DNA of 64,000 bases from an uncultured Lachnospiraceae bacterium (GTDB lineage Bacteria; Bacillota; Clostridia; Lachnospirales; Lachnospiraceae). The stretch spans positions 34,665-98,664 of the forward strand of contig CAMOWK010000009.1 in the NCBI GenBank assembly GCA_946628415.1, read 5' to 3'. Position 1 is the stretch's first letter; every line of letters begins with the position of its first letter. Below the pieces are notes generated by a model. That model was not told where the DNA came from and did not search any database. It saw only the letters and a list, made by a program, of their open reading frames with translations. Positions 1 through 8,251 of this stretch are shown piece by piece. The position numbers were made by a program, and so were the translations under genes.

Positions 1-427
1 GAGCAACGATTCCATCGGAAACCTCTCTCTTGATGAGTCTGGCTGTATCAGCATCACATTCGTCCGAAAGAGATATGAAGTCTCCAAAGGATGACATTCT
101 GTCTGCGCCTCTTGCTCTTGCATATGCAGATGCAAGCGGTGAAAGATCACCCAGATCCTCTACCCAGTAAATCTTCTTTTCTATATCAGTAAGCGGAAGT
201 CCTACAGCTGCTCCTGCCGGAGATACATGCTTAAATGATGTAGCTGCAGGAAGTCCTGTTGCCGCCTTTAGTTCCTTTACCAGCTGATAACCATTTAATG
301 CATCAAGAAGATTAATGTATCCGGGACGGCCGGATAAAACTTCTATAGGAAGCTCTCCTTCTTTCATAAACACTCTTGATGGTTTCTGGTTTGGGTTACA
401 TCCGTATTTTAATTCAATTTCTCTCAA
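1..427 (-). CDS. purH: AICAR transformylase (stand-alone PurH-type), 3' part cut by window edge
   Basis: N-terminal part of a phosphoribosylaminoimidazolecarboxamide formyltransferase, the ninth step of de novo IMP synthesis (AICAR plus 10-formyl-THF gives FAICAR). The reading frame opens with [10 protein letters not shown] and continues through [31 protein letters not shown] and [12 protein letters not shown], all characteristic of the transformylase half of PurH. There is no cyclohydrolase domain before it, so this is the single-domain form. The best start is TTG at 427: TGAGGAT lies about 7 bases upstream, an in-frame stop lies just before it, and the nearby ATG is out of frame. The gene starts 21 bp after the IMP cyclohydrolase gene, implying one transcript. 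The C-terminus lies outside the window. Confidence 0.88.
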   Translation of the reverse strand, partial: MREIELKYGCNPNQKPSRVFMKEGELPIEVLSGRPGYINLLDALNGYQLVKELKAATGLPAATSFKHVSPAGAAVGLPLTDIEKKIYWVEDLGDLSPLASAYARARGADRMSSFGDFISLSDECDADTARLIKREVSDGIVA

Positions 428-448
428 CTTTTTATCCTCATTTCTTTA

Positions 449-1162
449 TCACATATTTTTGTTTACTATCTTTGTCTCATACTCGCCCGTCTCAATATCT
501 ATGAAACGTGTGAAAAGTGAAACCTTATTATCTTCATCAAGCGCGTTCCATACATTTTCCGTGAACTCATCAAGGCTTTCTGCCTTAATCTCTACAGGTG
601 TCGGTTCCCCTTCATAGCTTGGAAGCGGGTTTCCGTCTCCCATATAAGTATGGATAAAATGCCCTGCTCCACTTGCCGGATTATCATAAGAAAATGTAAA
701 GCGGAGGCACTGGTCAGGATCTCCGTTATCTGACTTTAAGATAGACATTTCGTAAGTATAATCTCCGTCTATATGAAGTACAGCCGAAATTCGAGGTGTG
801 TAGTTAGGAGCATCAGGCTCAAACTCCCTGTTTCTGAGAGACTCTTCAAATGTATCTCCCTGCTCCATATTGTCATATATAGTATCGGTCTGGTCGCCGT
901 TGGTCACTATGGTGTCTGTACCAAGAACCCTTACCGGCGCATATATAATAAGGCTCGGATCCTCCAGCTTCGACGGATCAAACGCCTCAGTTCTGATGCC
1001 TTCTCCCTCCGTCACAAAAACTCTGTTACGGCTGTTACTGCTTCTTCCCATTATAAAATATGCAATTGCTGCCTTTTTTCCATCCTTTGTTCTTCCGACA
1101 ACTATCCCTCTTCCCGGATAACTTGTCTTACCTATCTCTTCTGCAAGATCTACTCTTTTCAT
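449..1162 (-). CDS. purO: IMP cyclohydrolase, archaeal PurO type
   Basis: Predicted to close FAICAR to IMP, the last step of purine synthesis. The 237-residue protein has the PurO-like N-terminal block PGRGIVVGRTKDGKKAAIAY followed by an SSNSRNRVF segment; PurO proteins show a similar GR-x-VGRTK start. It resembles the PurO family rather than the cyclohydrolase half of bifunctional PurH. Its position 21 bp upstream of a stand-alone AICAR transformylase gene supports the assignment, because the two enzymes together replace PurH. The ATG at 1162 has GGAG about 6 bases upstream. Seen: the motif and the adjacency. Inferred: the exact reaction. Confidence 0.82.
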   Translation of the reverse strand: MKRVDLAEEIGKTSYPGRGIVVGRTKDGKKAAIAYFIMGRSSNSRNRVFVTEGEGIRTEAFDPSKLEDPSLIIYAPVRVLGTDTIVTNGDQTDTIYDNMEQGDTFEESLRNREFEPDAPNYTPRISAVLHIDGDYTYEMSILKSDNGDPDQCLRFTFSYDNPASGAGHFIHTYMGDGNPLPSYEGEPTPVEIKAESLDEFTENVWNALDEDNKVSLFTRFIDIETGEYETKIVNKNM

Positions 1163-1186
1163 AATTGGTCTCCTTCATAATAATAT

Positions 1187-1220
1187 AATTTACCACGGGA
1201 CTGTCCCTCCGGCAAATTTA
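1187..1220. repeat. stop-codon-abutting GGGACTGTCCC hairpin, copy 1
   Basis: Imperfect inverted repeat of the form AATTTACC-acGGGAC-TGTCCC-tcCGGcAAATT. It overlaps the TAA stop of the degV gene and sits before purO. Closely similar elements abut the stop of purF (63118-63150) and, more loosely, galT (37211-37240), so this looks like a small family of intergenic hairpins. No clear U-run follows on either strand, so terminator function is uncertain. Confidence 0.5.
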
Positions 1221-2102
1221 GTCTACTCGCTTCTGACCCCAGAAGAATAGGGCAACTGTTCCCGGACCTGTATGTGCACCGATGGTACCACCGATAGGGA
1301 ATATCCTTACTTCCTTAACCTTAGGGAACTTTTCCTTAACGAGGTCGGCAACAGCATTTGCATCATCAATACATGCAGACTGTGAAATGAATACTTTTCC
1401 GTCATAATCATGTCCGTTTTCTGCAAGTTCTTCCATCTTCTCTACTATTCTTTTTATAACCTTCTTTTTGGTTCTTATCTTCTCTCTCGGAATAAGCTTT
1501 CCTTTGTTATCAACATTAAGAAGCGGGCAAATGTTAAGAAGGTTTCCTACAAATCCGGCTGTCTTCGAAACCCTTCCGCCTTTGATGTAAAATGTAAGGT
1601 CAGTGGAAAAGAACCAGTGAACAAGATTAAGCTTATGCTCCTCTGCATATTTATAAACTTCATCAATAGTCTTTCCTTCATCACGAAGCGTTGCAAGTTT
1701 TTCAACCAGAAGCCCGAAGCCTGACGAAGCCGCAAGTGAATCAACTATATAGAGCTTTCTGTCAGGGAACTCTTCTGCGAGGAAATTCTTTGCATTATAT
1801 GCTGCATTTACAGTTCCCGATATTCCGGATGAAAGCGAGAGATGAATTACATCCTTTCCCTGCTCAAGGAAAGGTCTGAAATAATCCACGTAATCACCTA
1901 CTGAAATCTGCGATGTCTTGCTGTCTTCTCCGGCAATCATACGTGCGTACATATCCTCCGGCTTCATAGTCTGCCACATATCGTCCTTGTACTGATCGTC
2001 ACCAATGGACATATTAAAGCATATATACTCAATGTTTCTCTCTTTTGTATATTCATCGGATAAATCTGCTGAAGAACAGCAGCTTATAATGTAATCAGCC
2101 AT
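1218..2102 (-). CDS. DegV family fatty-acid-binding protein
   Basis: A 294-residue DegV-family protein; the family binds fatty acids, and some members (FakB) present them to a fatty-acid kinase. Visible family features are the N-terminal IISCCSSADLSDEY segment, the SxSSGISGT block (HLSLSSGISGTVNAAYNA), the VDSLAASSGFGLLVE segment and a C-terminal GGTIGAHTGPGTVALFF block, which lines the lipid pocket in known structures. The ATG at 2102 is preceded by AAAGGAG. It sits upstream of purO on the same strand with a hairpin at its stop codon. No fakA partner is visible here, so whether this one serves phospholipid synthesis cannot be judged. Confidence 0.88.
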   Translation of the reverse strand: MADYIISCCSSADLSDEYTKERNIEYICFNMSIGDDQYKDDMWQTMKPEDMYARMIAGEDSKTSQISVGDYVDYFRPFLEQGKDVIHLSLSSGISGTVNAAYNAKNFLAEEFPDRKLYIVDSLAASSGFGLLVEKLATLRDEGKTIDEVYKYAEEHKLNLVHWFFSTDLTFYIKGGRVSKTAGFVGNLLNICPLLNVDNKGKLIPREKIRTKKKVIKRIVEKMEELAENGHDYDGKVFISQSACIDDANAVADLVKEKFPKVKEVRIFPIGGTIGAHTGPGTVALFFWGQKRVD

Positions 2103-2135
2103 TTACCATTACTCCTTTAATAACTGCGAAAGGTA

Positions 2136-3785
2136 TTATTTATCAAAAGATGAATCATATGTGTAATGCTCCAGATTCTGAGTTACACAATATGAAAATA
2201 CTTCATCCAGATTCTTAAACCCGTGGTAGTAGAAACCGGAACCAAAGTCGATGCTTCCGCTTGCCACTTCATAGCTTGTAAGATCAACATCACAAAGCCC
2301 ACCGTCCACTATCTTCAGATTTGAGAATCTAATATATGTATAGAATGAAAAATCTCCATCCTCTTCATTCCATCCATTTATCTTATATACGAGAAACGCG
2401 AAATTCTCTCCCACGCCTTCCTTGGAAATAAGAAGATATGCGCCCTGATATTCTGCACCTTTAAAGTTTTCAGTTTCAGTATTCCAGTCTCTGGCGACCT
2501 TTGCGCTTATATAATCCGTCATCTGCTTCTGCATAGCACTCATGGTGTCTTCCGGAATTTCAGCAAGAGTTGCGATATAATAAGGAAGTCCTTCAACAGT
2601 AAATGTTTTCTCAAAGCTTTCAGGAACTTCGCCATAGTTCTCAGCCATCTGCTTAAACATTTCAGGATCATCTTTTGAATAATAATCGTAAGTCACAGTA
2701 ACAGTTACTTCATCACCGTTACTAAGTCCGGAATTATTCTCGATATTATATCTAAGATTCTGAAATGCACCGTCATTCTTACGCTCAGCTATCTCGGCAC
2801 TGCCTTCCTTCGATATTCCCGAATACGTGAGTGTGAGTCCTTCAAATGCATCGAAGCTCCTAATCTCATCAAGACCACTTACAACGTATTTGACATCCTC
2901 TTCATCAATCTTAACCTTGAAAAACGGGGTTATGCTATCAGAATCATTATCCCAGACATAGTTAATCGTATCGCCGTTTGAAAGATTCGAATCTTTGTCG
3001 AGCTCTCCGCTTACATATGCAAGGAAATATTCAGCAGGCGTAACTTCCGACTTAGGTTTATTGAATGAAAACAGTCCTTTTTTAGGGCTAAATGCCTTTT
3101 TACCCTTTCTTGTAAACTTAATCTTTTTTCCATAATCTTTTATGAACTTATCTCTGTCAAATGTAGCGACCGCTGTACCGTACCCGTCATATCCTTCGGT
3201 CTCAAAAGTAACGTACTTTTTAAGCTTAACTGTAGTTTTTCTTGTTCCCATAAAAATACTCATTGCAACAATAAGTATAACTGCAGCTGCTGCAATCCCT
3301 ATAATAATACCGAGTTTCTTTTTATCTATACCGGGTGATTTTTTCGGAACACTGTAACCAACGTTGGTCTGCTGCGGTGTCTGCTGATATGTGTTCTGTG
3401 CACCCTGCTGTGCTGCCTGCTGATATGTATTCTGTGTTGCCTGCTGGTATGCGCCATCTGTTCCCTGCTGTGCTGCACCATCTGCTCCTTGCTGGTACGA
3501 GTTCTGTGCTGCCTGCTGGTACGTATTCTCTGTCCCCTGCGGCGGTGCCTGCTGGTACGTACCCTCTGTTCCCTGCGGCGGTGCCTGCTGGTACGCATTC
3601 TCTGTTCCCTGCGACGGTGCCTGCTGGTACGTATTCTCTGTTCCCTGCTGTGCTGTCTGCTGGTACGAAATTTGCGGAGTTTGACCTGCAGCTGCGGAAT
3701 CATCACTCACCACAAACTGAGCTCCGCAAAATCTACAGAATCTGGCAGTATCCTCAACCTGATTTCCACATTGATAACAAAACAT
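2136..3785 (-). CDS. zinc-ribbon, Q-rich repeat, single-TM protein with large outer domain
   Basis: Unnamed family. The order of parts in the 549-residue product is: an N-terminal zinc ribbon with two CxxC pairs (FCYQCG and FCRFCG), a Gln/Thr-rich linker with roughly four 12-residue repeats of the form YQQAPPQGTENT, a transmembrane helix beginning around LGIIIGIAAAAVILIV, then about 350 residues of presumably extracytoplasmic sequence with no motif I recognise. The layout matches Firmicute zinc-ribbon membrane proteins whose outer domain senses or binds something at the cell surface; the ligand is unknown. The ATG at 3785 is chosen because GGGAGG lies 6 bases upstream; an upstream in-frame ATG (3854) lacks a ribosome binding site. 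A DUF3160-like protein at 42690-45503 has the same head-linker-TM plan. Confidence 0.75.
   Translation of the reverse strand: MFCYQCGNQVEDTARFCRFCGAQFVVSDDSAAAGQTPQISYQQTAQQGTENTYQQAPSQGTENAYQQAPPQGTEGTYQQAPPQGTENTYQQAAQNSYQQGADGAAQQGTDGAYQQATQNTYQQAAQQGAQNTYQQTPQQTNVGYSVPKKSPGIDKKKLGIIIGIAAAAVILIVAMSIFMGTRKTTVKLKKYVTFETEGYDGYGTAVATFDRDKFIKDYGKKIKFTRKGKKAFSPKKGLFSFNKPKSEVTPAEYFLAYVSGELDKDSNLSNGDTINYVWDNDSDSITPFFKVKIDEEDVKYVVSGLDEIRSFDAFEGLTLTYSGISKEGSAEIAERKNDGAFQNLRYNIENNSGLSNGDEVTVTVTYDYYSKDDPEMFKQMAENYGEVPESFEKTFTVEGLPYYIATLAEIPEDTMSAMQKQMTDYISAKVARDWNTETENFKGAEYQGAYLLISKEGVGENFAFLVYKINGWNEEDGDFSFYTYIRFSNLKIVDGGLCDVDLTSYEVASGSIDFGSGFYYHGFKNLDEVFSYCVTQNLEHYTYDSSFDK
3515..3663. repeat. 36-bp tandem repeats coding a Q-rich linker
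   Basis: About four copies of a 36-bp unit coding YQQAPPQGTENT-like 12-mers inside the zinc-ribbon membrane protein, then decaying copies on both sides. The repeated nucleotides (for example GGTGCCTGCTGGTACGTA on the plus strand) are nearly identical, so copy number may vary by slippage. Confidence 0.8.
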
Positions 3786-3844
3786 GATATGCCTCCCTGA
3801 ATCACCGTTCATTTTACTCATGCCTTTATACAAATACATTGTAT

Positions 3845-3874
3845 ATTCTATCACTTAAATGTTACCTTTGTCAT
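3845..3874 (-). promoter_or_regulatory. candidate promoter of the zinc-ribbon gene
   Basis: On the minus strand, ATGACA and TAGAAT are separated by 18 bp, leaving a leader of roughly 50 nt before the chosen ATG at 3785. This supports the shorter start, since the in-frame ATG at 3854 would lie upstream of the transcript start. Confidence 0.4.
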
Positions 3875-3912
3875 CAGAAAAATGTATTATCGATTCTTAC
3901 AATTCCTGTTAA

Positions 3913-3949
3913 GAAAAAAAGGCATACACAGCTGTTGCTATGTATGCCC
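3913..3949 (-). terminator. intrinsic terminator after pdxK
   Basis: Minus-strand stem GGCATACA / TGTATGCC with a loop of about 12 nt, followed by seven T. It lies about 95 bp beyond the stop of the pyridoxal kinase gene. Two smaller hairpins (CCCC-TTTT-GGGG near 3953-3964 and GACAGA/TCTGTC near 3969-3989) lie between the stop codon and this terminator. Confidence 0.8.
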
Positions 3950-4042
3950 ACTCCCCTTTTGGGGAAATGACAGAGGAACAATTTCTGTCAGGAGAAACAT
4001 CATTATAAGATGTGACTGATCGATATTATTAATAAATTCTCC

Positions 4043-4882
4043 CTACACCAGCTTATAAAGATTTGTTACAAGCCCGGGTATAGTTGCTTCAAAATCAACG
4101 CCGTACCATGGCTTCTCCGGGTTATCAAGCGTTACTTTGATCGTATCTCTGGTATAATCTGCAGCAAGCTTAAATGCTTCGTCTATATTTACGCCTCTTG
4201 TAAGAGCACCAACACAAACAGATGCAAATATATCTCCGGTTCCATGATAAGCAGCATCAACCCTGTCATTCTGATATGTAAAATATCTGCCGGTTTCAGT
4301 CTGAAGACCGTAAACTCCTGTCTTACCCTCCGAAAGCGAAACTCCCGTCAGAACAACAGTCTTCGCTCCGAGCTTTGCCAGTCTTTCAAGAAGAAGCTTT
4401 ATATAATCTTCGTCATAAACTTCCTTATACTCCGTATCTGTCATAAAGCAGGCTTCGGTAATGTTCGGAACGATTATATCCGCCTCCCCGCAGAGTCCTG
4501 CATTAAGCTTTGCATAATTCTCATCAAAAGCCGGATATAGCTTTCCGTTATCTGCCATAACAGGATCGATGAATATTAATGTATCATCCCCACCAAAATC
4601 ACTGAATATCTTCTTTGCTATCTCGATTTCTTCAGTCGATCCAAGATAGCCTGTATAAATGGCATCGAAATGAAAACCTTCTTTTTTCCAATGCTCTGTA
4701 ATAGGCAGCAGTTCATCAGTGAGATCCTTTACCGTAAAATTCTGAAACATTGTATGTGTTGAAAGCACAGCTGTAGGAAGTATTACCGTCTCAACTCCCA
4801 TTGCTGAAATGATAGGCAGCGCTACCGTTGTACTGCATTTTCCAAAGCATGATATATCTTGAATAGTAAGGATTCTTTTCAT
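4043..4882 (-). CDS. pdxK: pyridoxal/pyridoxamine kinase
   Basis: A 279-residue ribokinase-fold B6-vitamer kinase acting in the PLP salvage pathway in the cytoplasm. The N-terminus ILTIQDISCFGKCSTTVALP and the following TAVLSTHTMFQNF block are typical of PdxY/PdxK. FIDPVMADNGKLYPAFDE and the C-terminal YHGTGDIFASV (with the GTGD anion-hole/catalytic Asp motif) complete the signature. The ATG at 4882 has AGGAAG upstream. It lies downstream of a MocR/PdxR-type regulator on the same strand, separated by an intergenic dyad that is a likely operator. A strong terminator follows. Substrate preference among pyridoxal, pyridoxine and pyridoxamine cannot be read from sequence. Confidence 0.88.
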   Translation of the reverse strand: MKRILTIQDISCFGKCSTTVALPIISAMGVETVILPTAVLSTHTMFQNFTVKDLTDELLPITEHWKKEGFHFDAIYTGYLGSTEEIEIAKKIFSDFGGDDTLIFIDPVMADNGKLYPAFDENYAKLNAGLCGEADIIVPNITEACFMTDTEYKEVYDEDYIKLLLERLAKLGAKTVVLTGVSLSEGKTGVYGLQTETGRYFTYQNDRVDAAYHGTGDIFASVCVGALTRGVNIDEAFKLAADYTRDTIKVTLDNPEKPWYGVDFEATIPGLVTNLYKLV

Positions 4883-4949
4883 ACTGTTCTTCCTTTCTTT
4901 ATGTATCCTCAAGCTTTCTTATGTATCGCATAAGAATATATAATAAAAA

Positions 4950-4993
4950 TGACCATAAAAAAATATCCAGTTTTAGACATTTTTATATGGTCA
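4950..4993. promoter_or_regulatory. candidate PdxR operator: 15-bp inverted repeat
   Basis: TGACCATAAAAAAAT (4950-4964) faces ATTTTTATATGGTCA (4979-4993), arms matching except at one position and centred 29 bp apart, about three helical turns. It sits between the regulator gene and pdxK, upstream of an AT-rich stretch that could hold the pdxK promoter. MocR-type regulators bind paired sites; assignment to this regulator is inference. Confidence 0.5.
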
Positions 4994-5037
4994 GATTTAA
5001 ATAATCGGAATTGTAACTGAAAAGCATCAGCACAGAA

Positions 5038-6504
5038 TCAATCTTCTGACAGTAATCCCATCAGTTCTTTAACCGCATCATGATTATTATCAATGCCTAT
5101 GCTTGAATAATTCATAACGAGCGTCCCGGTATTTTTCTTTTCCTGCATATAATAATCTGAAAGCGTGCTGATTCTGATCCCTTTACCAAGCGCCCTCTTC
5201 TTTAACTCATCATCTGAAAGCTCTGTCCGTAATTCTATAAGGAAATGAAGTCCTGCCCCTTCATCCCTGATTCCGGATATGAGCTTTCCTTCATAATTCT
5301 TCAGTTCACCAAGTATCAGTTCCCGTTCTTTATTATAATATCTTCTCAGCCTGTTTATGTGGCTTTCAAAGTAACCATTCAGAATAAACTCAGCAAGTGT
5401 ATACTGCTGGAAGTTAGAAACCGTGCAGCTGTAAAATCCAAGTTCATCCTTAAATCTCTTCATCAGCTTTTCCGGAAGTATCATATAGCTGATTCTTATG
5501 GTTGACGTGAGTGTTTTTGTAAATGTATTCATGTAAATGACTTTGCCACTCGTATCCATTTCAAACAGTGTCGGCATAGGAAGTCCGTCCGACCTAAGTT
5601 CGGAATCGTAATCATCTTCAATTATGAATCTGCTTTCCTTCTCTTCAGCCAGTCTTAGAATCTCATATCTCCTTCCTGCCGGCATACTTACCCCTGTCGG
5701 AAAATGGTGAGACGGTGATATATGAAGTATATCCGCGTCACTGCCGGAAAAAACCTTCGCATCAACTCCGTTTTCATCCAGCGGAATGTATCTTACTTTA
5801 ACCTGATTCGCCCTGTATATCTTTGAAATCTTGACATATCCGGGTTCTTCAAGCGCATATATTTTATCCCTTCCAAAAAGCTGTATAAGAAGCGAATACA
5901 GATACTCCGTTCCGGCACCTATGATGATCATCTCCGGGTCAACCTTCATTCCTCTGAACTCCTGCAGATGTTTTGCAATCGCAGTTCTAAGACTTTTCGT
6001 CCCCTGTGCCGGAGAAGGAATAAGAATCTCCTCGCTTTTTTCGGAAAGCACCTTTCTCATAACCTTAGCCCAGTTTGAAAACGGAAAAAGCTTTTCATGA
6101 TTTCTGTTGCTTGTGAAGTCATATTTTACGGTTTCATATGCTGCTTCGTAATCTTCATCCGGATATTCGGAGTTGTCCCCTTTAGTTCCGGTATTTCCTA
6201 TCTCCTTACTTCCCGAATTAGCCGCTGCACTGCCCTGTCCATCTAAATCCGTGCGTCTTAGCTTAAGGCTCTCAACAAAAAATCCGCTCTTTGGCTTAGA
6301 ATAAATATATCCCTCGGATGCAAGCTTATCATATGCATTTTCAACTGTTATAGTACTGACCCCAAGGTTCTTTGCAAATGCACGTTTAGACGGAAGCCTT
6401 TCATCCCCTTTTAAGGTCCCGTCTTCAATGTCCTGCTTTATGAATCTGTAAAGCTGTATATAAAGCGGAAATCCGCTTTCTTCTTTAAAGTGATAAGTCA
6501 GCAT
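5038..6504 (-). CDS. pdxR: MocR/PdxR-type regulator (GntR wHTH fused to aminotransferase fold)
   Basis: A 488-residue MocR-family transcription factor. Residues 1-75 form a GntR winged helix (FPLYIQLYRFIKQDIEDG, then RLPSKRAFAKNLGVSTITVE). The rest is a fold-type I aminotransferase-like domain with the IEDDYDSELR block and the NTFTKTLTSTIRISYM segment that carries the PLP-binding Lys. In this family PLP acts as effector and PdxR members control B6 synthesis or salvage. The pdxK gene directly downstream makes that role likely here. The start overlaps the end of the rsuA gene by 20 bp, so it may be translationally coupled. The Asn/Ser/Gly/Glu-rich linker at about residues 88-120 is typical of this family. 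Confidence 0.85.
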   Translation of the reverse strand: MLTYHFKEESGFPLYIQLYRFIKQDIEDGTLKGDERLPSKRAFAKNLGVSTITVENAYDKLASEGYIYSKPKSGFFVESLKLRRTDLDGQGSAAANSGSKEIGNTGTKGDNSEYPDEDYEAAYETVKYDFTSNRNHEKLFPFSNWAKVMRKVLSEKSEEILIPSPAQGTKSLRTAIAKHLQEFRGMKVDPEMIIIGAGTEYLYSLLIQLFGRDKIYALEEPGYVKISKIYRANQVKVRYIPLDENGVDAKVFSGSDADILHISPSHHFPTGVSMPAGRRYEILRLAEEKESRFIIEDDYDSELRSDGLPMPTLFEMDTSGKVIYMNTFTKTLTSTIRISYMILPEKLMKRFKDELGFYSCTVSNFQQYTLAEFILNGYFESHINRLRRYYNKERELILGELKNYEGKLISGIRDEGAGLHFLIELRTELSDDELKKRALGKGIRISTLSDYYMQEKKNTGTLVMNYSSIGIDNNHDAVKELMGLLSED

Positions 6505-7303
6505 AAACTTCTTCTTTTGTTAACCTTTTATATTCTCCGGTATTTAGGTCATCAGGAAGAGTAAGACTTCCCATGGAAATCCTCTTCAGATAAACAACCC
6601 TCTTACCTACTGCCTCAAACATCCTCTTTATCTGGTGATACTTACCCTCATGAATCGTAATCCTGACTCTTGAGTATTTAGCCTTTTCTGCGCCGTCTCT
6701 TTCCAAACTATCTGCAGCCATGTCCAGGTTAATGGAAAGTCCGGAAAGCAGCTCCTCATTTTCCTCATTATAAGAATCGAAGCTCTCAAGTATCACAAGC
6801 CCTGCCGGTTCAAGACTGATACTTCCCTTTTCATCAGGAATCTCCATCCCCTCTGAAAAAGTTCTTATATCATCCTCCGTCACTTCGCCCAGAATCACTG
6901 CCTCGTAGCATTTATCCACATGCTTCCCGGGTGCCAGAAGTCTGTGAGATAGATCCCCGTCATTTGTAATAAGAAGAAGCCCTTCTGTATCTATATCCAG
7001 CCTTCCTACAGGGAAAAGATCTTTTCTTTTTGTCTCTGTTATAAGTTCCAAAACCGTTTTATGCACGGAGTCCGTCGTTGCCGATACTACTCCTTTAGGC
7101 TTATTAAGGAGGAAATACTCGAAAGTATTAAACGACAGTTCTTTTCCGTCAAGACAGACTACCGCCACGTTTTCATCAACCCGGATATCAGAGTTTTTGG
7201 CAATACTTCCATCAACGGTTATCCTCCCACCGCGGACCATTTCTTTAATTTTCTTTCTGGTACCTATTCCCATTTCGGATAAGTACCTGTCAAGTCTCAT
7301 CAT
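6485..7303 (-). CDS. rsuA: RsuA-family rRNA pseudouridine synthase
   Basis: A 272-residue pseudouridine synthase of the RsuA/RluB/E/F family, expected to modify small-subunit rRNA (16S Psi516 in RsuA). An S4 RNA-binding domain occupies about residues 2-50 (RLDRYLSEMGIGTRKKIKEM). The catalytic motif GRLDIDTEGLL gives the nucleophilic Asp103. NKPKGVVSAT and the C-terminal GKYHQIKRMFEAVGKRV are also family hallmarks. Two adjacent ATG codons (7303 and 7300) are possible starts; the first overlaps the stop of the upstream epimerase gene as ATGA. A roughly 20-residue acidic/Ser insertion between the catalytic core and the C-terminal motif is longer than in E. coli RsuA. Confidence 0.88.
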   Translation of the reverse strand: MMRLDRYLSEMGIGTRKKIKEMVRGGRITVDGSIAKNSDIRVDENVAVVCLDGKELSFNTFEYFLLNKPKGVVSATTDSVHKTVLELITETKRKDLFPVGRLDIDTEGLLLITNDGDLSHRLLAPGKHVDKCYEAVILGEVTEDDIRTFSEGMEIPDEKGSISLEPAGLVILESFDSYNEENEELLSGLSINLDMAADSLERDGAEKAKYSRVRITIHEGKYHQIKRMFEAVGKRVVYLKRISMGSLTLPDDLNTGEYKRLTKEEVYADLSL

Positions 7304-8193
7304 AATGCACCAAACACTTCCTTCATGCCTTCCTTTAAATCCGTGAAGTCTATTCCAAGCTGCTTTGCCATTTCGCCACTATAAATGTTTGACTCCTCTT
7401 TGGTTAATGGGAACGGAAGTGGAATCCCCCTGCTTAGTATTTCATCTATACTGATCATAACCCGTTCCGGACGTCTTCCTATAAGTCCGGCGGCAATATC
7501 ATCAAGGACGTCCGCAAAACTGTCATAGGAATATATATCCTTCCCACACAGATTCAGCGCTTCAACATAAGGCATATCAAGCAGTTTAATCAAAGCCTTC
7601 GCAACATCATCGACATTTACAAGTTGAAATACCCCGTCAGCGTCCTTCGGATGCAGATACTGCCCGGCTTTCATTATCCAGTTAAAATATATACTCTCTC
7701 TCGGAGCATAATTATCTTTTCCATATATAAAAACAGGACGAACGGATGTAACCTTTATTCCGTACTTATCCTTCATCCTGATCAGTTCTTTTTCAAGCGC
7801 CACTTTGCCGCTGATATAATCCCCTGCATCTCCCCCGAAATCTCTCGTTTCAAAAGGAGCTGACTCATTTAGTATTTCTTCCGTCCCTCTTCTATATACA
7901 TCAACGGTGCTTATAAAAATGTAACGTTCTGCCTTTCCTGAAAGCGCACTGCAGATTCCTTCAATATCACCTTCAGAATAAGCGCAGAAATCAACCACAG
8001 CATCAAAGTATAGATTGCGAAGTTTTTCCTTAAGCCCGGCTGCATCGTGCCTGTCACAGATAATGTACGATACATTTTCCGCGCCCATCCCTCTTGTGCC
8101 TCTGTTAATAAGAGTAATTTCGTGAGTCAGAGATGCAAGCTCTACAAATCTTTTTCCAAGAAAATATGTTCCACCGATACATAGTATTTTCAT
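7300..8193 (-). CDS. NAD-dependent epimerase/dehydratase (extended SDR)
   Basis: A 297-residue SDR-fold protein. The Rossmann motif is GGTYFLGKRF near the N-terminus. FISTVDVY supplies the catalytic Ser region, and DYISGKVALE supplies the YxxxK pair. FIYGKDNYAPRE and an FQLVNVDDVAKAL segment follow as in sugar-nucleotide epimerase relatives. The substrate is not evident; it is not a recognisable GalE. The ATG at 8193 (MKILCIGG) begins exactly at the dinucleotide-binding fold with GGGGAC upstream; a longer frame to 8265 would overlap the CDF gene without a better ribosome binding site. It is coupled to rsuA by an ATGA overlap. Confidence 0.8.
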   Translation of the reverse strand: MKILCIGGTYFLGKRFVELASLTHEITLINRGTRGMGAENVSYIICDRHDAAGLKEKLRNLYFDAVVDFCAYSEGDIEGICSALSGKAERYIFISTVDVYRRGTEEILNESAPFETRDFGGDAGDYISGKVALEKELIRMKDKYGIKVTSVRPVFIYGKDNYAPRESIYFNWIMKAGQYLHPKDADGVFQLVNVDDVAKALIKLLDMPYVEALNLCGKDIYSYDSFADVLDDIAAGLIGRRPERVMISIDEILSRGIPLPFPLTKEESNIYSGEMAKQLGIDFTDLKEGMKEVFGAL

Positions 8194-8251
8194 CAAAAAG
8201 TCCCCGCATAAAACCGTTTTCCGTAAGCGACAGTCTTCTAAAAAATGCATA

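Noticed and set aside
3326..3800. Long open frames in other frames over the Q-rich linker
   Set aside because: They are by-products of the 36-bp repeats inside a well-supported gene on the minus strand.
3952..3989. Two small hairpins after pdxK considered as a riboswitch
   Set aside because: They lie in the 3' untranslated region before a terminator and do not match any aptamer I can recognise.
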